Assembly (NCBI RefSeq): GCF_020520285.1
Contig: NZ_CP084742.1
Span: 4,278,001-4,342,000 of the forward strand
Origin: Pseudomonas sp. L5B5
GTDB taxonomy: Bacteria > Pseudomonadota > Gammaproteobacteria > Pseudomonadales > Pseudomonadaceae
Direction of reading: 5' to 3'
Length of the DNA stretch: 64,000 nt
Positions within the stretch are counted from its first letter, which is position 1; each line of letters begins with the position of its first letter. The notes beneath the pieces are model-generated. The model saw only the letters and a list, made by a program, of their open reading frames with translations, ran no database searches and was not told where the DNA came from. Positions 19,511 through 27,844 of the stretch are shown here, one piece after another. Made by a program: the position numbers and the translations under genes.

Positions 19511-20347
19511 TCACCCGCGCTGTACGTAACCCTTGCCGTAGTGCTTTTCCATCCGCGCCTGGATCAGTTCCAGGCCAATGGACAGCAGCCAGTAGATCAG
19601 CGCCGCAGTGCTGAGCATCTCGATGTAGCGGTAGCTGGAACGACCATAGGACTGGGCCAGGAACATCACTTCCCAGACCCCCATCACCGAGATCAGCGAC
19701 GAGTCCTTGAGCATCGAGATGAACTGGTTGGTGGCCGGCGGGATGAGGGTACGCATGGCCTGGGGCAGGGTTACCTGCCAGAAGATCACACTGTCGCTCA
19801 TGCCCAGGGCCAGGGCTGCCTGGCGCTGGCCATGGGGCACGCCGAGGATGCCGGCGCGGAAGATCTCGCTCAGGTAGGCGCCGTAGTTCAGCGACAGGGC
19901 GATGATCCCGGCGGTGATGGCGCCGGGCACCACTCCCAGTTGCGGCAGGCCGAGGTAGATCAGCAGGATCTGGATCAGCAGCGGCGTGCCGCGAAAGAAC
20001 GAGGCGTAGAAGCTGGCGATGCCGAATGCCACGGCGCTCGAAGACAGCCGCGCCAGGGCGGCGACGAAGCCCAGTAGCGACGAGGCGACGATGGAGCAGG
20101 CGCAGAGGAACAGGGTCAGCGCCGCGCCTTGGAGGAAGCCGCTGGGTGACAGGTGCAGGCCCAGCAGGTTTGGCAGCTTGTCGAGGATGATCGAGAACTT
20201 CAGGTCGAAGCTCAGGAAGAAGCTGGCGAACAGCACCAGCAGCGCGGCCCAGGTCAGGTACAGGCGGGTGCGAAAGCCCAGCAGGCGCTTGAGCAGCGGT
20301 GCAGCCACCGATTGAGGTGGCTGAGGCGGTGGCGTATGAGCAGTCAT
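19511..20347 (-). CDS. Amino-acid ABC transporter permease (His/Glu/Gln type)
   Basis: This inner-membrane permease of 278 residues has about five to six helices and the EAA loop typical of HisM/GlnP (GVPHGQRQAALALGMSDSVI, about residues 173-192, followed by FWQVTLPQAMRTLIPP). A Pro/Gln-rich N-terminus precedes the first helix (LYLTWAALLVLFASFFLSF). The start overlaps the stop of the binding-protein gene as ATGA. No ATP-binding subunit is nearby, so it must borrow one or use one encoded elsewhere. The divergent homocysteine methyltransferase gene hints at a methylated sulfur amino acid as substrate. Confidence 0.85.
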   Translation of the reverse strand: MTAHTPPPQPPQSVAAPLLKRLLGFRTRLYLTWAALLVLFASFFLSFDLKFSIILDKLPNLLGLHLSPSGFLQGAALTLFLCACSIVASSLLGFVAALARLSSSAVAFGIASFYASFFRGTPLLIQILLIYLGLPQLGVVPGAITAGIIALSLNYGAYLSEIFRAGILGVPHGQRQAALALGMSDSVIFWQVTLPQAMRTLIPPATNQFISMLKDSSLISVMGVWEVMFLAQSYGRSSYRYIEMLSTAALIYWLLSIGLELIQARMEKHYGKGYVQRG

Positions 20348-21165
20348 CGGCTGATGTCGGCGCCGATCCATTTCTGCGACAGCTGGCTCAGGGTGCCGTC
20401 CTGCTTCAGCTGGGCGAAGACTTCACGCACCTTGGCATCCCACTGTGCATCGCCTTTCTCGATGGCCACCGAGTTGGGCTCGGCGTACAGCGGCTCGCCA
20501 GCCAGCTTGAAGCGCGAGTCCTGGGTCAGGCGCGGCTGGGCGGTGACCAGGTTGGTGAGGATTGCATCCAGGCGCACGCCCGGGCCCAGGCCGAGGTCCT
20601 GGAAGGCCACGTTGTCGGTGTCGTAGGGAGCAATCTGCACGTTCTCGAAGGGGTATTGCAGGTGGGTGTCCTCGGCACCTTCGATCACCAGGTTCTTGTT
20701 CAGGTAGCCTTCATAGCTGGAGGCGGCAGTGAGGCCGACCTTCTTGTCGCTCAGGTCCTTGGCACCGTGGATCCGCTCATCCTTGGCGTTGACCACGATC
20801 ACCGCCGGCGAGGCGTAGTACTGCACCGGGAAGTCGAAGACTTCGGCGCGGGCCTTGCTCGGGGTCATGGAGCAGATGCAGATGTCGTAGCGCCCGCTCC
20901 AGCGGCCGGCGGCGATCACGTCCCAGGACGGTGTTTCCAGGCGCAGCTTGACCCCGAGCTTGTCGGCCACGGCCTTGGCCACGTCCACATCGAAGCCGTC
21001 CAGCTGGTTCTGCTCGTTGAGGAATGAGAAGGGTGGATAGCTTTCCATCAGCACCCCCACCAGCTCATTTTTCTGTTCGATACGCTCCAGGGTAGTGCCA
21101 GCGAAAGCTTGGGAGGAGGCGGCAAGCAGGGTCAGGCCGAAGGCCAGCAAGGGTTGGAAGGGCAT
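20344..21165 (-). CDS. Amino-acid ABC transporter substrate-binding protein
   Basis: This 273-residue periplasmic protein starts with a signal peptide (MPFQPLLAFGLTLLAASSQAFA). The SBP family 3 fold follows, with GVLMESYPPFSFLNEQNQLD (about residues 37-56), GFDVDVAKAVADKLGV and YDICICSMTPSKARAE near residue 97. It feeds the overlapping permease gene downstream. The ligand cannot be read from sequence. It is divergent from the homocysteine S-methyltransferase gene across a short AT-rich promoter region. Confidence 0.87.
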   Translation of the reverse strand: MPFQPLLAFGLTLLAASSQAFAGTTLERIEQKNELVGVLMESYPPFSFLNEQNQLDGFDVDVAKAVADKLGVKLRLETPSWDVIAAGRWSGRYDICICSMTPSKARAEVFDFPVQYYASPAVIVVNAKDERIHGAKDLSDKKVGLTAASSYEGYLNKNLVIEGAEDTHLQYPFENVQIAPYDTDNVAFQDLGLGPGVRLDAILTNLVTAQPRLTQDSRFKLAGEPLYAEPNSVAIEKGDAQWDAKVREVFAQLKQDGTLSQLSQKWIGADISR

Positions 21166-21260
21166 CGGAATCCTGACTGAAAAAGAGTTGTTATTAACTG
21201 AATGGTGCGTATTTAATAGTTATAAGAACGACTCTGGTAGTGAGTTATTTTCATAAGAAT

Positions 21261-22175
21261 ATGAGCGAAAAGCATATGGGCGCAGAGAGCACGGTAATTC
21301 TGGATGGCGGTATGGGTCGTGAGTTGCAGCGCCGTGGCGCACCGTTCCGACAGCCTGAGTGGTCAGCGCTGGCGTTGAGCGAAGATCCCCGGGCGGTGGA
21401 GGCGGTGCATGCGGCCTACATCGCCAGCGGCGCCGATGTGATCACCAGCAACAGTTACGCCGTGGTGCCTTTCCACATTGGCGAAGAGCGCTTCGCTGCT
21501 GAAGGCCAGGCGCTGGCGTCCCTGGCCGGCGAGTTGGCGCGTCGTGCGGTGCAGGCCTCCGGCAAGCCGGTGCGAGTGGCGGGCTCGTTGCCGCCACTGT
21601 TCGGCTCCTATCGCCCTGATCTGTTCGACGCTGGCCGGGTCGCGGAGGTGCTGGGCCCGCTGGTTCGGGGCCTGGCGCCCCATGTCGACCTGTGGCTGGC
21701 GGAAACCCAGAGTTCGATTGCCGAGGCGCGGGCGATTCATGCCGGGCTGCCCCAGGACGGCAAGCCGTTCTGGCTGTCCTTCACCCTGAAGGACGAAGAG
21801 GTCGACGAAGTGCCGCGCCTGCGTTCCGGCGAGCCGGTGGCCGATGCGGCGGCCGCAGCGGCGCAGTTGGGTGTACAGACCCTGCTGTTCAACTGCAGCC
21901 AGCCTGAAGTGATCGGTGCGGCGGTGGATGTGGCCCGCGAGACGTTCGAACGCCTGGGAGCGCAGATTCACATTGGCGTTTACGCCAATGCCTTCCCGCC
22001 TCAGCCCGAGGATGCGACCGCCAACGATGGCCTGTGCCCCCTGCGCGAAGACCTGGACCCGCCGGGTTATCTGCAATGGGTGGCGGACTGGCACCAGCGC
22101 GGTGCCAGCCATGTGGGCGGCTGCTGTGGCATTGGCCCGGAGCATATCGCGGTGCTGGCGCAGAAACTGCGCTGA
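21261..22175 (+). CDS. Homocysteine S-methyltransferase family protein
   Basis: This cytoplasmic enzyme of about 304 residues transfers a methyl group, probably from S-methylmethionine or a betaine, to homocysteine. It has the family start VILDGGMGRELQRRG and the three zinc-binding cysteines: LLFNCSQPE and the vicinal pair in GGCCGIGPEHI near the C-terminus. It resembles MmuM in size. Two start codons are possible, this ATG and another five codons later; both ribosome sites are weak. The divergent ABC transporter genes may import the methyl donor. Confidence 0.82.
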   Translation: MSEKHMGAESTVILDGGMGRELQRRGAPFRQPEWSALALSEDPRAVEAVHAAYIASGADVITSNSYAVVPFHIGEERFAAEGQALASLAGELARRAVQASGKPVRVAGSLPPLFGSYRPDLFDAGRVAEVLGPLVRGLAPHVDLWLAETQSSIAEARAIHAGLPQDGKPFWLSFTLKDEEVDEVPRLRSGEPVADAAAAAAQLGVQTLLFNCSQPEVIGAAVDVARETFERLGAQIHIGVYANAFPPQPEDATANDGLCPLREDLDPPGYLQWVADWHQRGASHVGGCCGIGPEHIAVLAQKLR

Positions 22176-22266
22176 AGTGCCCCTGTCGCAGCCTTCAACG
22201 GCGCCGCCCGCTGCGCGGTGGATCGCAGCCTGCGGCAGTGGCTCCAGTTGTTCGCCGGCGAGCCGC

Positions 22267-22938
22267 CTAGCCGCGGCACTCCGCCAGAGACCTGAGCTGC
22301 CCCGAGCCGCTCTGGTTCTCGTCACCGAGCCATTGCTCGAAGCCCTTGGCAATCGCCGGCCATTCCCCATCCAGGATCGAGAACCAGGCGGTGTCGCGGT
22401 TCTGACCCTTGGCCACCATGTGCTGGCGAAACACCCCTTCAAAACTGAACCCCAACCGCTGCGCCGCGTAGCGCGAGCGCTCGTTGGCGTTGTTGCACTT
22501 CCATTCCAGGCGCCGGTTGCCCAGGGCGAAGGCCTCTTTGGCCAGCAGGTACACCGCCTCGGTGCTCTTGGGCGAACGCTGCATGGGCGCGCCGAAAGTC
22601 ACGTGGCCGATCTCGATGCGGCCCTGGGCCGCGACAATGGACATCAGGCTGATCAAGCCCTGGGCCTGGCCGCTGGCACGGTCGATCACGGTAAAGAAAT
22701 ACGGATCGCTGGCGGCGGCGTGGCCATTGAGCCAGGCATCGAAGACCGGGCGCTCCGGGAAGGGCCCGTAAGGCAGGTAGTTCCACAGCTTGGGGTCGGC
22801 TCCGGGGCCTTGCAGGGCTTGGAACAGATCGTCGCCATGGCGCGCCGGGTCGAGCCTTTCCAAACGGATGAAGCGCCCTTCGAGCAGGGTGGCCGAAGGG
22901 GCGGGAACGCCTTTCCAGTCGGCGAGAGAAATCGACAT
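22267..22938 (-). CDS. GNAT acetyltransferase (RimJ/RimL-like)
   Basis: This 223-residue protein has the GNAT_3/RimJ-L pattern: GRFIRLERLDPARHGDDLFQ (about residues 21-40), GRIEIGHVTFGAPMQRSPKS before a truncated acetyl-CoA loop, EAVYLLAKEAFALGNRRLEW and NERSRYAAQRLGFSFEGVFR (about 157-176). AGGAG precedes the ATG. It is followed by 19 bases after a second GNAT gene and the PaiB-like gene, probably one operon. The substrate is unknown; relatives acetylate ribosomal proteins or small amines. Confidence 0.82.
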   Translation of the reverse strand: MSISLADWKGVPAPSATLLEGRFIRLERLDPARHGDDLFQALQGPGADPKLWNYLPYGPFPERPVFDAWLNGHAAASDPYFFTVIDRASGQAQGLISLMSIVAAQGRIEIGHVTFGAPMQRSPKSTEAVYLLAKEAFALGNRRLEWKCNNANERSRYAAQRLGFSFEGVFRQHMVAKGQNRDTAWFSILDGEWPAIAKGFEQWLGDENQSGSGQLRSLAECRG

Positions 22939-22957
22939 GCAGTGGCTCCTTGGCAAT

Positions 22958-23404
22958 TCAGAGGGGTTTGCGGAACTGGATGAAGCCCGGGCGCTCGGCG
23001 ATGCGCTCATACAGCTGGATGGCCGTGGCGTTGGTTTCATGGGTCAGCCAATGAACCTTGGCGCAACCGTCCCGCTTCGCCTGGGCGTAGACGAATTCGA
23101 TCAACTGGCGGCCCACGCCGGTACCGCGTTGATCCGGGGTCACCAGCAGGTCCTGCAGGTAGCAAGAGTTCTCGATGCTCCAGTTGGAGCGGTGGTAGAT
23201 GAAATGCACCATGCCCACCGCTCGCTCGCCGTCCCAGGCCAGGGCCGCGTGGGTCGGTTCGCTGGGGTCGAGAAAACGCTGCCAGGTGCTCTGGGTCACT
23301 GCATCCGCCAGCTCGGTTTCATAGAAACGCAGGTAGGCCTGCCACAGGGGCAGCCAGGCGCCTTGGTCGGCAGCAGTAACGGGGCGGATCTGGATCTGGC
23401 TCAT
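22958..23404 (-). CDS. GNAT acetyltransferase
   Basis: This 148-residue protein has a complete GNAT core: an N-terminal IRPVTAADQGAWLPLWQAYL (about residues 6-25), the acetyl-CoA loop LLVTPDQRGTGVGRQLIEFV (about 86-105; Q/RxxGxG/A type) and NATAIQLYERIAERPGFIQF near the end. AAGGAG lies upstream of the ATG. It is the middle gene of a three-gene minus-strand set (PaiB-like, this gene, GNAT). The combination recalls polyamine-acetylating pai loci of Bacillus, but the substrate is not proven. Confidence 0.83.
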   Translation of the reverse strand: MSQIQIRPVTAADQGAWLPLWQAYLRFYETELADAVTQSTWQRFLDPSEPTHAALAWDGERAVGMVHFIYHRSNWSIENSCYLQDLLVTPDQRGTGVGRQLIEFVYAQAKRDGCAKVHWLTHETNATAIQLYERIAERPGFIQFRKPL

Positions 23405-23434
23405 GAGAGCTCCTTTATTGTTCTGGACGAAAAC

Positions 23435-24058
23435 CTAGCTCATCAGTCGGGCGAGTTGCTGGTCGCGCAGGTCGGCGCTGGCCGCCAGGCCTTCGCGCAC
23501 GCCGGCGGCATCCTCGGCGTTGCGGTTCTGGCTGAGCTTGCGCTTGCCTTCCAGGCGCTGGATCGGCAGGGCGAAACCGACAATCGCTTTGAGCATGCCA
23601 TCGATGTAGTCGGCAGGGGCGTCCGCTACCTTCCACGGTTGCGGGCGAGCGCTTTCGTGACGTTCGGTCAGGCCTTCAACCACCTTCAGCAGCCGTTGCA
23701 GATCGGTGAAGACCTCGGGCTGGCCATAGGCGTGCACCGCCACGTAGTTCCAGGTTGGCACCACTTTGCCGTGTTCGGCCTTGCTCGGATAGAACGAAGG
23801 GCTGACGTAGGCGTCCTCGGCCAGGAAGATCACCAGGGCCTGGGCGCCGTCGGCCAGCTCGGCGCACTGCGGGTTGGCCTTGGCCAAGTGGCCGTAGAGG
23901 GTGCCATTGGCGCCTTGGGCCAGGTCCAGCAACAGCGGCACATGGCTGGCCTGCAAGCCCTGGGCGCCCCAGGTCACCAGGGTGGCCAGGCGGCTGTGCT
24001 GGATCACGCCATGCAGCCGGGGGAGGTCTTCATCAACAAAAGCACGAGGTAGGTACAT
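23435..24058 (-). CDS. FMN-binding PaiB-like protein
   Basis: This 207-residue protein has the PaiB split-barrel signatures MYLPRAFVDEDLPRLHGVIQ at the start, HVPLLLD, LYGHLAKANPQ (about residues 54-64), YVSPSFYPSKAEHGKVVPTW (about 83-102) and NYVAVHAYG. PaiB proteins bind FMN, and in Bacillus PaiB affects sporulation and protease genes; here a flavin or nitroreductase-like role is equally possible. AAGGA precedes the ATG. It is divergent from the MocR-type gene, which may regulate it. Confidence 0.85.
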   Translation of the reverse strand: MYLPRAFVDEDLPRLHGVIQHSRLATLVTWGAQGLQASHVPLLLDLAQGANGTLYGHLAKANPQCAELADGAQALVIFLAEDAYVSPSFYPSKAEHGKVVPTWNYVAVHAYGQPEVFTDLQRLLKVVEGLTERHESARPQPWKVADAPADYIDGMLKAIVGFALPIQRLEGKRKLSQNRNAEDAAGVREGLAASADLRDQQLARLMS

Positions 24059-24160
24059 GCAAAAAAATCCTTGGCGAGTGCCTGCATCCTAGGCAGGCTA
24101 ATGGTTCGTTGTAAGAGCCATCAACGGCCTATTTCATGGGTCCAATTGCGGGAAGCCCCG

Positions 24161-25711
24161 ATGAACAGTGCTTTGCCTGCGCTATCTTTCAACCCTGCCG
24201 GCATCCAGCTGGATCGCGGCCAGGGTCTCAGCCGCCAGCTGTACCAGGCCCTGCGCCAGCGGGTGCTGGACGGGCGCCTGGCCAGCGGCACGCGTTTGCC
24301 CGCCAGCCGTGACCTGGCCGCCGCCCTGGGGATCTCCCGCAATAGCGTGGTGCGCGCCTACGACCAGCTGTATGCCGAGGGTTTTATCGAGGGGCGGGTC
24401 GGCGATGGCACCTACGTGACACAATTGCCGGAAACCCGGTTACCGATCAAAAAACTATCCACAAAAGTATCCACAGGCTTTTCAACAAGCTTACCCACAG
24501 GTTTATCCACAAAATCAGCTGAAATTACTGTTGATTTATCCAGTAAAGTTATCCACAGCAGTGGTTGGCAACGCCTGCAAACCCATCATTTGAGCACCCC
24601 GCCCAAGGGGCCACCGCGAGCTTTTCGGGTTGGAGTCCCGGCCTTCGATCTGTTCCCGTTCGAGGTCTGGGCCAAGCTGAATGCGGCTTTCTGGCGCAGA
24701 CCCGACCTCGGCCAGTTGTGTTACGGCGACTCGGCGGGCGACCCGCGCCTGCGCAGCCTGATCGCGGCCTACTTGCGCAGCGCTCGGGGGCTGCACTGCA
24801 CGGCTGAACAAATAGTGATCACCAGTGGCGCGCAGCAGGGCATCAGCCTTTGTGCACAGCTGTTGGTGGAGCCCGGCGACCGGGTGGCTGTGGAGAATCC
24901 CGGCTACCGGGCCGCCGGTCACGCCTTCGCCCTGGCGGGCGCGCAGTTGCAGGGTGTGGACGTGGACCAGGAGGGCATCGACTGCCGCCAGCTGGAGCAG
25001 CTGGACAACTGCCGCCTGGCCTATGTCACGCCGTCTCACCAGTACCCCACGGGGGTGATCATGAGCCTGGCCCGGCGCCTGGAGCTGCTGGCCTGGGCCG
25101 AGCGCACCGGGGGCTGGATCGTCGAGGACGACTACGACGGCGAGTACCGCTACAGCGGCGCACCCCTGGCGCCCCTGGCGGCGTTGGACCGCCAGGGCCG
25201 GGTGATCTATGTCGGCACCTTCGGCAAGGTGGCGTTCCCGGCGCTGCGCCTGGGTTACCTGGTATTGCCGCCGACCCTGGTGCAGCCCTTCGCCCAGCGT
25301 CGGGCGGTGGACGTGCGCCATTCCGAAGTCAGTACCCAGGCGGTGATGGCCGAATTCATGGCCGCGGGGCACTTCCAGCGGCATATCCGGCGCATGCGCC
25401 GGGCCGCCCTGAGCCGTCGCAACACCTTGCTGGCCGCTTGGCCTCAGGCCATCGACGGCGTCGGGCCGCTGCCCGGTGTGGCGGCGGGGCTGCACCTGAC
25501 AGTGCGGGTCGACAGCCTGGCGCGGGAACAGGCGTTGCTGGCCCAGGCCACAAGCGTAGAGGTCGAGATGACCGGCCTGAGCAGCTACTGGCTGCCGCAC
25601 ACCGCCTTGCCCGAGGACCAGCGGGCCGGACTGGTGCTGGGCTTCGCGGCGGTGCCGGAGGCCGATATCCAGGCGGCGGTGAGCCGCTTGCGCCAGGCCT
25701 GGCGGGTTTGA
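24161..25711 (+). CDS. MocR/PdxR-type regulator (GntR HTH + aminotransferase domain)
   Basis: This 516-residue chimeric regulator has a GntR winged helix (about residues 15-85, LYQALRQRVLDGRLASGTRL, ALGISRNSVVRAYDQLYAEG), a linker (about 90-150) and a class-I aminotransferase fold (about 160-515). The PLP lysine lies in GTFGKVAFPALRLGY, where a Gly replaces the usual Ser before Lys. The linker contains four-residue repeats (LSTK, VSTG, FSTS, LPTG, LSTK) coded by a 12-base DNA repeat rich in DnaA boxes. GGAAG precedes the ATG. The divergent paiB-GNAT genes are its likely target. Confidence 0.85.
   Translation: MNSALPALSFNPAGIQLDRGQGLSRQLYQALRQRVLDGRLASGTRLPASRDLAAALGISRNSVVRAYDQLYAEGFIEGRVGDGTYVTQLPETRLPIKKLSTKVSTGFSTSLPTGLSTKSAEITVDLSSKVIHSSGWQRLQTHHLSTPPKGPPRAFRVGVPAFDLFPFEVWAKLNAAFWRRPDLGQLCYGDSAGDPRLRSLIAAYLRSARGLHCTAEQIVITSGAQQGISLCAQLLVEPGDRVAVENPGYRAAGHAFALAGAQLQGVDVDQEGIDCRQLEQLDNCRLAYVTPSHQYPTGVIMSLARRLELLAWAERTGGWIVEDDYDGEYRYSGAPLAPLAALDRQGRVIYVGTFGKVAFPALRLGYLVLPPTLVQPFAQRRAVDVRHSEVSTQAVMAEFMAAGHFQRHIRRMRRAALSRRNTLLAAWPQAIDGVGPLPGVAAGLHLTVRVDSLAREQALLAQATSVEVEMTGLSSYWLPHTALPEDQRAGLVLGFAAVPEADIQAAVSRLRQAWRV
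24455..24557 (+). repeat. DnaA-box-like 12-bp minisatellite inside the regulator gene
   Basis: TTATCCACA, the DnaA-box consensus, occurs perfectly at 24503-24511 and 24549-24557. One-mismatch copies are CTATCCACA (24455), GTATCCACA (24467) and TTACCCACA (24491), and a two-mismatch copy, TTATCCAGT, starts at 24536. All face the same way, mostly at 12-base or 24-base spacing. The stretch is distinctly AT-rich against its surroundings. Confidence 0.8.
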
Positions 25712-25751
25712 GCGGGTATACTCACGAGCCTTTCCCCGCCCGAGACCCCCC

Positions 25752-26963
25752 ATGAACCAGACCCTTTCCCTGGCGCCGGAACGCAAGTTCGGCGCCCCCT
25801 TGTTCGCCTTGCTGCTCCTGGTGGCCGGCGCCCTGTTCCTGCAAGCCCAGGTCGGTGCCCGGCAGGTGTTGTTGCTGCTGCTGGGCGCCGCGCTGGGGTT
25901 GACCCTGTACCACGCGGCCTTTGGCTTTACCTCGGCCTGGCGGGTGTTTATCCGCGACCGCCGTGGCGCCGGCCTGCGGGCGCAGATGGTCATGCTGGCC
26001 CTGGCCGTGCTGCTGTTCTTCCCGGCCCTGGGGGCGGGCAGCCTGTTCGGCCAGCCGGTGGTGGGCCTGGTGGCGCCGGCCGGGGTCTCGGTGATCTTCG
26101 GGGCCTTCATCTTCGGCATCGGCATGCAGCTGGGCGGCGGTTGCGCGTCCGGCACCCTGTTCACCGTCGGCGGCGGCAATGCGCGGATGCTGGTGACCCT
26201 GGCGTTCTTCATCTGTGGCTCGCTGATCGCCACCCATCATGTGGATTGGTGGTTCGCCCTGCCGTCGCTGCCGCCGATCTCCATTGTCCAGAGCTTTGGC
26301 GTGGGCCCGGCGCTGGGCTTGAGCCTGTGCCTGTTCGCGCTGATCGCGGTGCTGACCCTGACCCTGGAAAAACGCCGTCACGGCAGCCTTGAAGCCCCGG
26401 TGGCCAGCCAGCAACAGGGCTGGCGCCGTCTGCTGCGCGGCCCGTGGCCGCTGGTCTGGGGGGCGGTGGCCCTGGCCCTGCTGAACTTCGCCACCCTGGC
26501 CCTGGCCGGGCGCCCATGGGGCATCACCTCGGCGTTCGCCCTGTGGGGCGCCAAGGTCGCCAGCGGGTTGGGTGTGGACGTGGGCAGCTGGGTGTTCTGG
26601 CAGGGCGCGGCCAATGCCAAGGCCCTGGCGGCCCCGGTGTGGCAGGACATCACCAGTGTCATGGACATCGGCATCGTGCTCGGTGCGTTGCTGGCGGCGG
26701 GCCTGGCGGGACGCTTCGCGCCCAACCTGAGGATTCCCACCCGCTCCCTGGTGGCGGCGGTGATCGGTGGCCTGCTGCTGGGTTACGGCTCGCGCCTGGC
26801 CTATGGCTGCAACATCGGCGCTTACTTCAGCGGCATCGCCTCCGGCAGCGTGCACGGCTGGCTGTGGCTGGTGGCGGCGTTCATCGGCAATGGCGTGGGC
26901 GTGCGCCTGCGGCCCTGGTTCTTCGCCGAAGAGCGTGCCCCCCAGGGGCTGACCGGCTGCTGA
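25752..26963 (+). CDS. YeeE/YedE-family sulfur transporter
   Basis: This polytopic inner-membrane protein of 403 residues has about ten helices in two halves. Each half carries the conserved Gly/Cys motif of the family: MQLGGGCASGTLFTVGGGN (about residues 125-143) and YGCNIGAYFSGIASGSVHGW (about 356-375). Cysteines in these loops relay thiosulfate or sulfide in TsuA-like members. It begins 40 bases after the MocR-type gene on the same strand. No TusA or rhodanese gene is adjacent. The tail is followed at once by a repeat array. Confidence 0.85.
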   Translation: MNQTLSLAPERKFGAPLFALLLLVAGALFLQAQVGARQVLLLLLGAALGLTLYHAAFGFTSAWRVFIRDRRGAGLRAQMVMLALAVLLFFPALGAGSLFGQPVVGLVAPAGVSVIFGAFIFGIGMQLGGGCASGTLFTVGGGNARMLVTLAFFICGSLIATHHVDWWFALPSLPPISIVQSFGVGPALGLSLCLFALIAVLTLTLEKRRHGSLEAPVASQQQGWRRLLRGPWPLVWGAVALALLNFATLALAGRPWGITSAFALWGAKVASGLGVDVGSWVFWQGAANAKALAAPVWQDITSVMDIGIVLGALLAAGLAGRFAPNLRIPTRSLVAAVIGGLLLGYGSRLAYGCNIGAYFSGIASGSVHGWLWLVAAFIGNGVGVRLRPWFFAEERAPQGLTGC

Positions 26964-26970
26964 TGGCTGG

Positions 26971-27830
26971 TTGTGGCGAGGGAGCTTGCTCCCGCAGTCG
27001 TGAATCGGTTCTCGCGGAGTATCAGGCAGAACCGGGTAGCTGGCCTTGGGCTTGCTGCGCAATCCAGCGCGAGCAAGCTCGCTCGCCACAGGTGGTGGCG
27101 CGAAATGCTGTTGTGGCGAGGGAGCTTGCTCCCGCTCGGCTGCGTAGCAGTCGTGAATCGGCTCTGGCGGAGTATCAGGCAGAACCGGGTAGCCGGCCTT
27201 GGGCTTGCTGCGCAATCCAGCGCGAGCAAGCTCGCTCGCCACAGGTGGTGGCGCGAAACGCTGTTGTGGCGAGGGAGCTTGCTCCCGTACGGCTGCGTAG
27301 CCGTCGTGAATCGGTTCTCGCGGAGTATCAGGCAGAACCGGGTAGCTGGCCTTGGGCTTGCTGCGCAATCCAGCGCGAGCAAGCTCGCTCGCCACAGGTG
27401 GTGGCGCGAAACGCTGTTGTGGCGAGGGAGCTTGCTCCCGCAGTCGTGAATCGGTTCTCGCGGGGTATCAGGCAGAACCGGGTAGCTGGCCTTGGGCTTG
27501 CTGCGCAAGCCAGCGCGAGCAAGCTCGCTCGCCACAGGTGGTGGCGCGGAATGCTGTTGTGGCGAGGGAGCTTGCTCCCGTACGGCTGCGCAGCAGTCGT
27601 GAATCGGTTCTCGCGGAGTATCAGGCAGAACCGGGTAGCCGGCCTTGGGCTTGTTGCGCAATCCAGCGCGAGCAAGCTCGCTCGCCACAGGTGGGGGCGC
27701 GGAATGCTGTTGTGGCGAGGGAGCTTGCTCCCGTACGGCTGCGTAGCAGTCGTGAATCGGTTCTCGCGGAGTATCAGGCAGAACCGGGTAGCTGGCCCTG
27801 GGCTTGCTGCGCAATCCAGCGCGAGCAAGC
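26971..27830. repeat. Six-copy tandem array of a 140/153-bp unit with two REPs each
   Basis: Copies start at 26971, 27111, 27264, 27417, 27557 and 27710; the last is cut short near 27830. Each unit has GGGAGCTTGCTCCC and, about 90 bases on, GCGAGCAAGCTCGC in inverted arrangement, as in a REPIN. Unit length alternates because a 13-base block (GGCTGCGTAGC type) is missing from copies 1 and 4. Copies 2 and 5 alone share AGCCGGCC where the others have AGCTGGCC, so the array is a duplicated triplet (ABC-ABC, 446-base period). Open reading frames in it are by-products of repetition. It fills the gap between two convergent genes. Confidence 0.9.
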
Positions 27831-27844
27831 CCCAGGGGTAATGA

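Noticed and set aside
24455..24557. Replication origin, from the DnaA boxes
   Set aside because: The boxes lie inside a coding gene, and dnaA, dnaN, rpmH and gidA are not nearby. A titration or coding-repeat explanation is more sensible.
26971..27830. Possible CRISPR array
   Set aside because: Units are 140-153 bases with conserved interiors, so there are no unique spacers, and no cas gene is near.
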